From Coprobacillus sp. CAG:698 (lineage in GTDB: Bacteria > Bacillota_I > Bacilli_A > ML615J-28 > CAG-698), in the NCBI GenBank assembly GCA_000431235.1, contig HF988703.1, positions 67,914 to 84,402 of the forward strand: a stretch of 16,489 bases of DNA, read 5' to 3'. Made by a program: the position numbers and the translations under genes. The notes below the pieces were generated by a model. That model had not been told where the DNA came from, did not search any database, and saw only the letters and a program-made list of their open reading frames with translations. Below are positions 7,943 through 15,006 of the stretch, piece after piece. Numbering within the stretch: the first letter of the stretch is position 1; each line of letters opens with the position of its first letter.

Positions 7943-7970
7943 AAATGCTTGCGAGAAAGCAAGTATTTTT
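7943..7970 (+). terminator. Rho-independent terminator after tRNA-Arg
   Basis: AAATGCTTGC (7943-7952), loop GAGAAA, GCAAGTATTT (7959-7968) pair with one G-U, and a T-run ends at 7970. It starts 16 bp after the tRNA CCA. A longer in-frame ATG at 7945 for the next gene falls inside the hairpin and is not used. Confidence 0.85.
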
Positions 7971-8007
7971 AATAATAAATAATTTATTTATAAAAGGAGA
8001 AACGCAT

Positions 8008-8625
8008 ATGACTAAAAAATGTTTGATGTTTGTATTTGATTTATTTATAGTATTTATTTTATCTGTAGGTCTAATTTCTTGTGATGATGGTTATGAAAAT
8101 AATCATCCTACTGAAAGAGATAATACAAGTTGGTTTAGTGAAGAAGAACTTAAAACAAAAGGTCTTGAAGGATTAAAAGCTCCTACAGGGCTTACAGGTT
8201 CAATGAAAACAAGTGTCACTTGGTTTAATGATGGATATTCATTCTCACAAGCATGCCCAGGTTTAGAAGTATTTAATAACAATGCGAGTGAATACTTTAA
8301 ATATTTTAAAGAGCATTATGATGGATTATTTGGAACTATATCTATTGAAAAAACTAGTATGAGTTCTAATGAAAATTGGTATATAATTAATCAGAAAAAT
8401 GATTTGGCTGATTACTATGGCAATAATCCAAGTAATTTATACAAGTTTTATTATGTTACAGACAGTACAACAGAAGATGGTTATTTAAAAAAAGGAGCTG
8501 TTTGGATCTTTGAAATAAGATACGAAATTGATCTAGAAACTAATGAATATAAATTTAAATTGTTTATAGAAAGTGATGATATGTCCCACAACAACGTATA
8601 CTCTAATTATTATAAAATTAAGTAA
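8008..8625 (+). CDS. Lipoprotein of unknown function
   Basis: The 205-residue protein has a type II signal peptide: a short basic start (MTKK), a hydrophobic core and lipobox LISC with the lipidated cysteine at residue 25. The mature part of about 180 residues is acidic and aromatic-rich, with a block WFSEEELKTKGLEGLKAPTG early on. I do not recognise a family. It should be anchored outside the membrane. ATG 8008 lies 7 nt after AAAGGAGA. A tRNA terminator ends 37 bp upstream, and only a poor promoter-like pair (TTGCGA at 7949, TAATAA at 7973) is visible, so its transcription source is uncertain. The SIS-domain gene follows after 20 bp and is probably cotranscribed. Confidence 0.85.
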   Translation: MTKKCLMFVFDLFIVFILSVGLISCDDGYENNHPTERDNTSWFSEEELKTKGLEGLKAPTGLTGSMKTSVTWFNDGYSFSQACPGLEVFNNNASEYFKYFKEHYDGLFGTISIEKTSMSSNENWYIINQKNDLADYYGNNPSNLYKFYYVTDSTTEDGYLKKGAVWIFEIRYEIDLETNEYKFKLFIESDDMSHNNVYSNYYKIK

Positions 8626-8645
8626 AAGTACAGAAGGATAAGTTT

Positions 8646-9371
8646 ATGGATATATATACAAATGAAATAAAAGAATTATTAGATGAAGTAAATACAGATG
8701 AAACAGAAAATATTGAAAAAGCATGTAAAATAATGTATGAAGCAATGAGAGAAGATAAAGTAGTACATGTTTTTGCAACAGGTCACTCTCATATGTTTGG
8801 AGAAGAATTATTTTATCGTGCTGGAGGACTTGTTCAGATCAATCCTATTTTAGAACCATTTCTAATGCAACATGAAGGTGCCGTTCGCAGTACTAAGTAT
8901 GAACGTTTAAGTGGCATTTCTGAAATTATATATAATTCATTGAATTTAGAAGAAAACGAGCCATTTATAATTGTTTCTAATTCTGGAATAAACTCGGTTC
9001 CAATTGAAATGGCACGTCTTGCTAAAAGAGATGGAAGAAAAGTAATTGGAATAACAAGTAAAAATGTTTCTAAAGAATTACCATCACGTGATATTGAAGG
9101 GAAACATTTATATGAGTTATGCGATGTTGTTATTGATAATCATTCACCAATGGGAGATGGAATCATTAAATCAAAATATGGAAGTATTGGAGCTTCTTCA
9201 ACAATTCTAAATAGTTATATTGCCCAAAGATTAGTACTAGGAATAATTGATATGTACGAAAAAGATGGCCTAGTACCTCCAATATATATGAGTGCTAACA
9301 TTAAAGGTGGAGATGAACATAACAAGGAACTATATAAAAAATTTCAAAAGAGAATAAAACCATTGTGTTAA
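8646..9371 (+). CDS. SIS-domain sugar-phosphate protein (UPF0309-like)
   Basis: This 241-residue protein is a predicted cytosolic phosphosugar-binding or isomerase protein of the SIS superfamily, similar to the UPF0309 group. The SIS core shows VHVFATGHSHMFGEELFYRAGG (about residues 40-61), then ILEPFLMQHEGAVRSTKYERL, the phosphate-binding loop IIVSNSGINSVPIEMA (about 108-123), VIGITS and the late SPMGDGI segment. Length is normal for the family. Start ATG 8646 is 7 nt after AGAAGGA. Such proteins often act on amino-sugar phosphates, but the substrate here is not determinable. It is followed after 6 bp by a CYTH gene and preceded by a lipoprotein gene, in an apparent three-gene operon. Confidence 0.92.
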   Translation: MDIYTNEIKELLDEVNTDETENIEKACKIMYEAMREDKVVHVFATGHSHMFGEELFYRAGGLVQINPILEPFLMQHEGAVRSTKYERLSGISEIIYNSLNLEENEPFIIVSNSGINSVPIEMARLAKRDGRKVIGITSKNVSKELPSRDIEGKHLYELCDVVIDNHSPMGDGIIKSKYGSIGASSTILNSYIAQRLVLGIIDMYEKDGLVPPIYMSANIKGGDEHNKELYKKFQKRIKPLC

Positions 9372-9377
9372 AAAGTT

Positions 9378-9917
9378 ATGATAAACAAAGAAGCAGAATA
9401 TAAATATATGATATTTACTTTACCTAACTTAGATGATAGTAAAAAATATCACCTAAAACAATCTTATTTTGAGAAAAATGAAGAAACACTTAAAATTATA
9501 AAAGATGTTTTTCAAGATAAACTAAATGATGAATTACTCAAATCAATTAATACTTTTAGAATAAGAGAAATCACTACAGATTCCATAAAATATGTATTAA
9601 CTCTTAAAACCAAAGGAATTAATACAAGAATGGAATATGAAGAAGAGGTATCATCTAATATAGGTAAATATTTAATTAATCATTCCTATAAAACAATTAT
9701 CAAAAATCGTTATGTAGTTAGTTCTCATAACTATAAATTTGAATTCGATGAATATTTAAATCTTTGTAGTCCGCTTTTGACTGTGGAAGTAGAAACAGAT
9801 ATTAACAAGAAAAATCAAGAAAATATCGAAAAAATATTAAAAAACTATTTCAAGCTAGATTTTGTTGACATAACAAATGAAAAGAAGTACAAAAACAAAT
9901 ATTTGTTAACAAAATAG
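9378..9917 (+). CDS. CYTH-domain protein (triphosphate tunnel metalloenzyme-like)
   Basis: The 179-residue protein has the CYTH signature ExExK at its N-terminus (Glu5, Glu7, Lys9). Alternating charged beta-strands follow: FRIRE (Arg61, Arg63), LTLKTKG (Lys77, Lys79), RMEYEEE (84-90), KNRYVV (Arg111), KFEFDEY (120-126) and TVEVE (135-139). These line the tunnel that binds triphosphate and divalent metal in the family, which includes inorganic triphosphatases, thiamine triphosphatases and class IV adenylyl cyclases. Simple phosphohydrolase activity is the likeliest role, but substrate is not readable. ATG 9378 has no clear ribosome site and is 6 bp after the SIS stop, suggesting translational coupling. 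A strong terminator closes the operon. Confidence 0.88.
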   Translation: MINKEAEYKYMIFTLPNLDDSKKYHLKQSYFEKNEETLKIIKDVFQDKLNDELLKSINTFRIREITTDSIKYVLTLKTKGINTRMEYEEEVSSNIGKYLINHSYKTIIKNRYVVSSHNYKFEFDEYLNLCSPLLTVEVETDINKKNQENIEKILKNYFKLDFVDITNEKKYKNKYLLTK

Positions 9918-9930
9918 AAATAAAAAATAT

Positions 9931-9963
9931 AAACATCTCATATAATTACATGAGATGTTTTTT
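9931..9963 (+). terminator. Rho-independent terminator of the lipoprotein/SIS/CYTH operon
   Basis: AAACATCTCAT (9931-9941) and ATGAGATGTTT (9950-9960) form a perfect 11-bp stem with an 8-nt loop and a T-run to 9963, 13 bp after the CYTH stop. Confidence 0.9.
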
Positions 9964-9987
9964 CAAGTTATTACGATGAGGTGTTGT

Positions 9988-10449
9988 ATGAAATTTAATA
10001 TTAAATCATTTCTTTTCCACATTTTAGTTCCTTTAATGTTATCTTTTACGATAACTATGTTGTTACCTGATTATTCTGAATATTTACAATCGATTAAGCA
10101 GCCTTTAGTGCTTCCAAGTATTGTCTTTATGATTGTATGGCCTATTCTTTATATTCTTATGGGAGTTTCTGCGTATTTTATTGATAATAGTAATAATAAA
10201 AATAGCCCTAAAGCTATGAAATATTATTACATACAATTATTTATTAATTTAAGTTATTCATTTGTTTTCTTTTACTTACATAATATTCCAATAGCAACAA
10301 TAATAACTTTATCATTACTTGTATTATCAATTGTTGTCTTTATTAAATTTATAAAAATAAATAAAATAGCTGGTTATTTATTTATTCCATATATATTGTG
10401 GCTTTTAATAGCTAACTATTTGCAGGTTGGTATTTATTTTCTTAATTAA
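9988..10449 (+). CDS. tspO: TspO/MBR family membrane protein
   Basis: The 153-residue protein belongs to the TspO/translocator protein family, five-helix membrane proteins that bind porphyrins and hydrophobic ligands. Recognisable blocks are SIKQPLVLPSIVFMIVWPILYILMGVSAY (counterpart of the family's LKKPPFTPP..VFGPVWTLLYLLMGIAAY), INLSYSFVFFYL and the C-terminal PYILWLLIANYLQVGIYFLN. Length is typical. I chose ATG 9988, 4 nt after GAGGTG (9978-9983); an in-frame ATG at 9976 has no ribosome site. A terminator ends 24 bp upstream. The only promoter-like pair, TTGTTA (9904) with TATAAA (9928) at 18 bp, overlaps the end of the CYTH gene and the terminator stem. Physiological role here is unknown. 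Confidence 0.9.
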   Translation: MKFNIKSFLFHILVPLMLSFTITMLLPDYSEYLQSIKQPLVLPSIVFMIVWPILYILMGVSAYFIDNSNNKNSPKAMKYYYIQLFINLSYSFVFFYLHNIPIATIITLSLLVLSIVVFIKFIKINKIAGYLFIPYILWLLIANYLQVGIYFLN

Positions 10450-10452
10450 AAA

Positions 10453-10477
10453 CCCTCGAAATTCGAGGGCTATTTTT
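10453..10477. terminator. Bidirectional terminator between tspO and the serine hydrolase
   Basis: CCCTCGA (10453-10459), loop AAT, TCGAGGG (10463-10469) is a GC-rich 7-bp stem. Ts follow on the plus strand (10471-10477), and As precede it, giving Ts on the minus strand. It sits between the stops of two convergent genes and can serve both. Confidence 0.92.
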
Positions 10478-10480
10478 GTT

Positions 10481-11935
10481 TTAAAGCGTTAATAAGTATT
10501 TATCGTTTTCTTTCTTGTAATTAATTTTTAATTCCTTTAAAGAATTTTCAAGATTTATATATAATTCATCTTTGTAAACAATTACATCATTTATGATATG
10601 TTCATGATTATTAACTGTGATTGTGAAAGTCATTTTATCCTCATCATATACAGGAACTTGATCAATTGCATCAGCAAATGCTTTTCCTAAAATATATGGA
10701 TTATCTTTGTTTATAAATAAATCTTTATGAATAATTTTTCTTTCTGGAAGAACTATTTCATCTTTTGTGATGACAACATCAGTTTTTAGCTCTTTCCCAT
10801 ATTTTTCAATCCATTCTTTTTGAGTTCCATAGAAAACATTGTTACAATATGCAGAATCATCACATGCATCGATGCCATTAGTAATGAAACATGCACCTAA
10901 GCCTTGTCTTAAATTAAAGAACATATAACTACGTACGCCATAAGCTCCACCAGTATGACCTCTAAGTGTAAAACTATCAACATCACGAATTATTTTCATT
11001 TGTAATCCTTTAGCTCTATAATTATCATTTGGAAGGCCGCACCAAGTCATTTGATACATTTTTTCTACTGTTTCACGTTTTAGAATTTCAATGCCATTAT
11101 ACGTTCCATAATTCATAAACATACGCATGATAACTGATAAGTCATTCATAGAGATGAATAAACCGCCAGCTGGACCACGATAATTATTTCCTAATGGGAA
11201 AACAGGTAGTTTTGATTCAGTAAATCTTTCTTTTACAACACTATGTAATCCTGAACTAGTTTTGTAATACATTGTGGCGATGTTTTCTTTGCCTAATATG
11301 CGACTAGCTTTAAAACTAGCATTAAGACCTAAAGGTTTAAAAATATGATTTTCCATATAGTCAACATATAATTCTCCACTTACCATTTCGATAATACAAG
11401 CCATTATCCCACATCCAAAGTTTGAATAGCAAAATCTTGTTCCAGGTTTATAATTTCCAAATGTTAAGTCAGTGTAGTACTCAGATTTTGTATCAGTAAG
11501 TAAAGTTTTTAATGAGACATCAAGATATGTGCCGTTTATACCATTGTATCCTTTGCGAATATCATCGTAAAGAGGATTTTCATCATCATATCCATCTTGA
11601 ATACTTGAAGTTTGCATAGTGAGCATTTTAACTGTAATTATATCATTAGGGAAGTTAGGATTGCATACTTTAAATCCAAGATATTTCGAAATATCTTCAT
11701 CTAAATCTATTAGTCCTTTTTCTTCTAATTGCATTAGAGCAATAGCACCAACAGTTTTTGAAATTGAAGCAATACGATATATTGTGTTTAATGAAGAAGG
11801 AAGTTTACTATCTAAATCTTGATAGCCATAACAACATTTTTCTAAAACATTATCTTTATCGCATACTACAATATTAGATCCGATTAATTTATTTTCAGAA
11901 CATAAATTATCAAATTTTTGATTAAAATCATTCAT
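10481..11935 (-). CDS. Serine hydrolase, beta-lactamase/penicillin-binding-protein fold
   Basis: The 484-residue protein is a class C beta-lactamase-related serine hydrolase (PF00144 type). The catalytic SxxK is SISK (Ser57, Lys60), the second motif is YSN (Tyr170, Asn172), and the third, KTG-like, is HTG (His327-Gly329, in RGHTGGAYGV). About 150 residues of extra C-terminal domain follow. There is no signal peptide at the chosen start, so it should be cytosolic and is more likely an esterase, peptidase or amidase than an antibiotic resistance enzyme. Start ATG at 11935 follows GGAGGA by 6 nt. A longer frame from 11986 would begin in the promoter's -35 box and is rejected. It is monocistronic, with its own promoter and a shared terminator. 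Confidence 0.92.
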   Translation of the reverse strand: MNDFNQKFDNLCSENKLIGSNIVVCDKDNVLEKCCYGYQDLDSKLPSSLNTIYRIASISKTVGAIALMQLEEKGLIDLDEDISKYLGFKVCNPNFPNDIITVKMLTMQTSSIQDGYDDENPLYDDIRKGYNGINGTYLDVSLKTLLTDTKSEYYTDLTFGNYKPGTRFCYSNFGCGIMACIIEMVSGELYVDYMENHIFKPLGLNASFKASRILGKENIATMYYKTSSGLHSVVKERFTESKLPVFPLGNNYRGPAGGLFISMNDLSVIMRMFMNYGTYNGIEILKRETVEKMYQMTWCGLPNDNYRAKGLQMKIIRDVDSFTLRGHTGGAYGVRSYMFFNLRQGLGACFITNGIDACDDSAYCNNVFYGTQKEWIEKYGKELKTDVVITKDEIVLPERKIIHKDLFINKDNPYILGKAFADAIDQVPVYDEDKMTFTITVNNHEHIINDVIVYKDELYINLENSLKELKINYKKENDKYLLTL

Positions 11936-11957
11936 ATTAGGTCCTCCATATGGTATA

Positions 11958-11986
11958 ATTCTATCATAAATTAGTTTTATATTCAA
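11958..11986 (-). promoter_or_regulatory. Promoter of the serine hydrolase
   Basis: On the minus strand TTGAAT (11986-11981) and TAGAAT (11963-11958) are 17 bp apart, 22 bp before the start codon. The -35 box overlaps one arm of an inverted repeat. Confidence 0.7.
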
Positions 11987-12006
11987 ATAAAAATAATAAT
12001 TTGAAT
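11981..12006. repeat. Inverted repeat in the divergent promoter region
   Basis: ATTCAAAT (11981-11988) and ATTTGAAT (11999-12006) are perfectly complementary over 8 bp with a 10-nt gap. The left arm covers the -35 of the serine hydrolase promoter. It may be an operator, but AT-rich dyads of this size also arise by chance. Confidence 0.45.
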
Positions 12007-12056
12007 TTAAAAATGAAAAAAAATAAAATTTTTAGCTTTTTTTAAAGTAAAAGTTA

Positions 12057-12062
12057 TATAAT
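12057..12062 (+). promoter_or_regulatory. Probable -10 box for the protease-like operon
   Basis: TATAAT at 12057-12062 lies 24 bp before the start codon. No good -35 is seen at 17 bp, where the sequence is a T-rich run, so the promoter may depend on an activator or be weak. The leader would begin almost at the ribosome site (AAAGGAAGTGA, ending 12080). Confidence 0.5.
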
Positions 12063-12085
12063 AAAAAACAAAGGAAGTGAAGTTG

Positions 12086-13717
12086 ATGAAAACAATGAAA
12101 AAAATAATGTCATTTGCAATAATAATTATATTAATTATATCATTAGGTTGTACTAATAAAAAAGGCATACAAGTGGAATCAACATCAACAATAATAAGAG
12201 TTGATAATGAGGTTAGTTTATCAAAATATTATGATATGCAACTAGTTTATTACAAATCAAGTAATGATGATATTTTTGTTGTCAATGATTACATTGGCAA
12301 AGGTATTTCTGAAGGTGATATTGTTTTATCAGTTTATAGTAGAATTACTAATAATTTATTGAAAGAATATTTAATTGAAGTACGTACAAATACACTTGAA
12401 AAAATAACATTAAGTGGAAGTAAAACCCTTGTGAAGGGAAAAAGTTTGGTTCTAGAAATAGAAACAGTTCCTGAAAAATATGAAGATGAAATTCTATGGA
12501 CTTCGAGTGATGACGAAATTGCAACAGTAAAAAGTGGAGTTGTTACTGGAGTAAGCGAGGGCTTTGTAACTATAAAAGCAATTTCGAAAAACTCAAGTTT
12601 AGTTCAAGATGAAATTAGAATTTATGTTACTAATGACGATAGCAGTGATTCTAAAGTTATAGAAAATAATTATGAAACTAGAACTGATTTAGATATAAGC
12701 AATTTAAAGAAAAGCTTATTACCTATAATCGAGAGACAACAAAAATCAATTATTGGAGTAAAAGGCTATTATAAATCTTATGGTCGTGAATATGTAGGAT
12801 ATGATGCAAGTGCAATAATTTACAAACGTGAATATATTCTAAATGATGGAAGTTCTGTAAGTGAAAATCCTGGCGAAGAGTTTATTCATTATCGCTACAT
12901 TGCTGTGACAAATAAACATATAGTAAAGAATACTAATAGAGTAGTTGTTTATCGTAATGAAAAAGAATATGAAGCTCAAGTTATAGCTTATGACTCAAAA
13001 GTAAATATTGCTGTTATAAGTTTTGAAAGTAGTGATTATTATCCTATGGCGACTTTTGGTGATTCAGATAATGTAAAAACGGGAGAATTTATCATATCAA
13101 TTGGGGCTAGTGATAATACAAATATTTACAACTGTGGAAGCTTAGGAATAATATCATATAATCAAAGATATTTAGCTGATGATACTGATGACGATGGAAC
13201 AAGTGATTGGGATGCACTATATTTGCAACATGATGCCGCAATTTCTGACAGTGCATGTGGAGGAGCAGTGGTCAACATGAAAGGTGAAATCATTGCTATG
13301 AATGCCTTAAGAATTAATAGCACTAAAATTGATAATATGTCATTTTCAATACCTTCGAATACAGTTGTAAAACTCATAAGCTTTCTTGAACAAGGTATAG
13401 TACCTAATAGATATAAAATGGGAATATCATTTACTGAAGTAAAAACTATTTTGAGCGATGAAACTCTTTCAAAAACATTAATAGTTCCAGAGGGAATTAC
13501 TAATGGCATGTATGTAAGAAGTGTTTCTAAAGGTGAATTGGGTGATAAAACAGGTTTTAAAGAAGGAGATATATTATTAGAATTTGATGGATATATGCTT
13601 GATTTTTCTTACCAAATTAGAAAGGCTCTTGATGATGCATCTTTTAGTGGAGCTAAAACATCAAGTGTAAAAGTATATCGTGATGGTGAAGTAATTACAT
13701 TAAAGGTGGTGTACTAA
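12086..13717 (+). CDS. HtrA-like surface lipoprotein with degenerate triad (His-Asn-Cys), BIG_2 and PDZ domains
   Basis: The 543-residue protein starts at ATG 12086, 8 nt after a near-perfect ribosome site. Order of parts: signal peptide with a slightly atypical lipobox SLGC (Cys22); a degenerate Ig-like domain (about 30-100); a clear BIG_2 domain (about 103-181, ILWTSSDDEIATV, GVVTGVSEGFVTIKA); a trypsin/HtrA-like domain (about 212-435); and a PDZ domain (about 445-540, NRYKMGI, GFKEGDILLEFDG). Aligned with its downstream neighbour, His278 (TNKHIV) is kept, the catalytic Asp is Asn307 (KVNIAVISF), and the catalytic Ser is Cys391, with GNSGG reading SACGG so that the oxyanion-hole Gly is Ser389. 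A calcium-loop-like insert occupies 366-376. It may be a pseudoprotease, a substrate-binding scaffold or a cysteine-type protease. It is operonic with the gene at 13718. Confidence 0.88.
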   Translation: MKTMKKIMSFAIIIILIISLGCTNKKGIQVESTSTIIRVDNEVSLSKYYDMQLVYYKSSNDDIFVVNDYIGKGISEGDIVLSVYSRITNNLLKEYLIEVRTNTLEKITLSGSKTLVKGKSLVLEIETVPEKYEDEILWTSSDDEIATVKSGVVTGVSEGFVTIKAISKNSSLVQDEIRIYVTNDDSSDSKVIENNYETRTDLDISNLKKSLLPIIERQQKSIIGVKGYYKSYGREYVGYDASAIIYKREYILNDGSSVSENPGEEFIHYRYIAVTNKHIVKNTNRVVVYRNEKEYEAQVIAYDSKVNIAVISFESSDYYPMATFGDSDNVKTGEFIISIGASDNTNIYNCGSLGIISYNQRYLADDTDDDGTSDWDALYLQHDAAISDSACGGAVVNMKGEIIAMNALRINSTKIDNMSFSIPSNTVVKLISFLEQGIVPNRYKMGISFTEVKTILSDETLSKTLIVPEGITNGMYVRSVSKGELGDKTGFKEGDILLEFDGYMLDFSYQIRKALDDASFSGAKTSSVKVYRDGEVITLKVVY

Positions 13718-14971
13718 ATGAAAAAAATATATAAATATGTGTTAATCTTTATTTTCAGTTTCAGTCTTATTTTTGTTGTAGGATGTGGAGCAAAGCAAGA
13801 TATACAATCTGTTGCAGTTGGTGATTCAGTTAAATTAACATGTGATGAAGAATGTATATGGAGTTCAAGTAATGAAGAAATTGCAACAGTAACAAGTGAA
13901 GGCATTGTAAAAGGAATTTCTCGTGGAAGTGCAACAATATATGCAAAATCAAAAGACAATGAATATGAAATAGGAATCAATGTATATGATGATAATAGTA
14001 ACAAAATCATTGTTGATTGTAAACAAACATTAAAAGTTGGTGATGAAGTTACTTTAGAACCTAAAGTAAATTCTAAATATTTAAGTTATACTTTCTCATA
14101 TTCTGTCAACGATAGTGACGTTTTAGAATTAGCACAAAATGTTGTTCGTGCTAAGTCTGTTGGTTTGGCTACAGTTACAATAAAAGCCGTAAGTAAAACT
14201 GAAGAAATTCGTAAAGAAGTACTCTTTTATGTTTATGATGTAAAAGAAGATGGATCTTTAGTAACTAATGTTATCGAGAAAAGAACGTATGAGATAGATG
14301 GCAATTACGATCTTACAAGTTTAAATAACAAAATTACAAGTATTGTTTCAAATTACAAAGAATCAATAATAGGAGTTAGTAATTATCAAGAGGTTTATGA
14401 TTTCTTTGGCCGTAAAAGCATTCAAGAAAGTGGTGTAGGTACAGGTTTTGTATTCAAAAAAGAAATTAAGTCTTCAACAAATCAATATTATGCTCTTACA
14501 AATTATCATGTAATTGAAAATAATAAATATATCAAAGCATATTTTGGATATACAAAAGAATATATAGATGCAAAAGTTGTGTGCAGTGATGAAAATTATG
14601 ACTTAGCTGTAATTTCTTTCTCAACAGAAAAGGACTTAAAATTACTAGAATTTTCTGAAAATGACAGTGTAACAACAGGTGATTTTGCTATAGCTATAGG
14701 AAATGCTAATGGATATCAATATTTTGGAACAACAACATTTGGAATAATATCTTATGTCAATCGTGAATTAGAAGGCGAAACTTCAGTCTACTTGCAACAC
14801 GATGTAGCTATTAACCCAGGAAATAGTGGTGGACCACTTTTAGATGTTGATGGAAAAGTTATCGGAATTAACACATTAAAAATTGTTGATAGCGATGTCG
14901 ATAATATTGGTTTCGCAATTACCATTGCAACAGTAAAAAGTTTTCTATCAAAAAATAATATTGCAATTTGA
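13718..14971 (+). CDS. HtrA/trypsin-like serine protease lipoprotein with two BIG domains
   Basis: The 417-residue protein starts at ATG 13718, directly after the upstream stop, with AAAGGTGG 8 nt before it. It has a canonical lipobox VVGC (Cys23), so it is anchored to the outer face of the membrane. Two Ig-like BIG_2-type domains (about 30-90 and 99-173) precede the protease domain. The triad is intact: His264 in TNYHVI, Asp295 in ENYDLAVISF, Ser370 in NPGNSGGPLL. The GVGTGFVF strand typical of HtrA is present (about 239-246). Unlike most HtrA proteins it ends right after the protease domain and has no PDZ. It is a paralogue of the preceding gene, which carries the PDZ but an altered triad. 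I infer that the pair acts together in envelope protein quality control or surface processing. It ends in TGA, followed by a hairpin. Confidence 0.92.
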   Translation: MKKIYKYVLIFIFSFSLIFVVGCGAKQDIQSVAVGDSVKLTCDEECIWSSSNEEIATVTSEGIVKGISRGSATIYAKSKDNEYEIGINVYDDNSNKIIVDCKQTLKVGDEVTLEPKVNSKYLSYTFSYSVNDSDVLELAQNVVRAKSVGLATVTIKAVSKTEEIRKEVLFYVYDVKEDGSLVTNVIEKRTYEIDGNYDLTSLNNKITSIVSNYKESIIGVSNYQEVYDFFGRKSIQESGVGTGFVFKKEIKSSTNQYYALTNYHVIENNKYIKAYFGYTKEYIDAKVVCSDENYDLAVISFSTEKDLKLLEFSENDSVTTGDFAIAIGNANGYQYFGTTTFGIISYVNRELEGETSVYLQHDVAINPGNSGGPLLDVDGKVIGINTLKIVDSDVDNIGFAITIATVKSFLSKNNIAI

Positions 14972-14976
14972 TTTAT

Positions 14977-15006
14977 AAATCTATCTTTTAAAGATAGATT
15001 TTATTT
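14977..15006 (+). terminator. Hairpin terminator directly before the DUF5131 ribosome site
   Basis: AAATCTATCTTT (14977-14988) and AAAGATAGATTT (14990-15001) are perfectly complementary around one T, and the T-rich tract runs to 15006. The next gene's AGGAGG begins at 15007, so termination would abut the following ribosome site. Confidence 0.7.

Noticed and set aside
11936..11986. N-terminal extension of the serine hydrolase from an upstream ATG
   Set aside because: The extension would be encoded by its own promoter region; the ribosome site GGAGGA is placed for the start at 11935.
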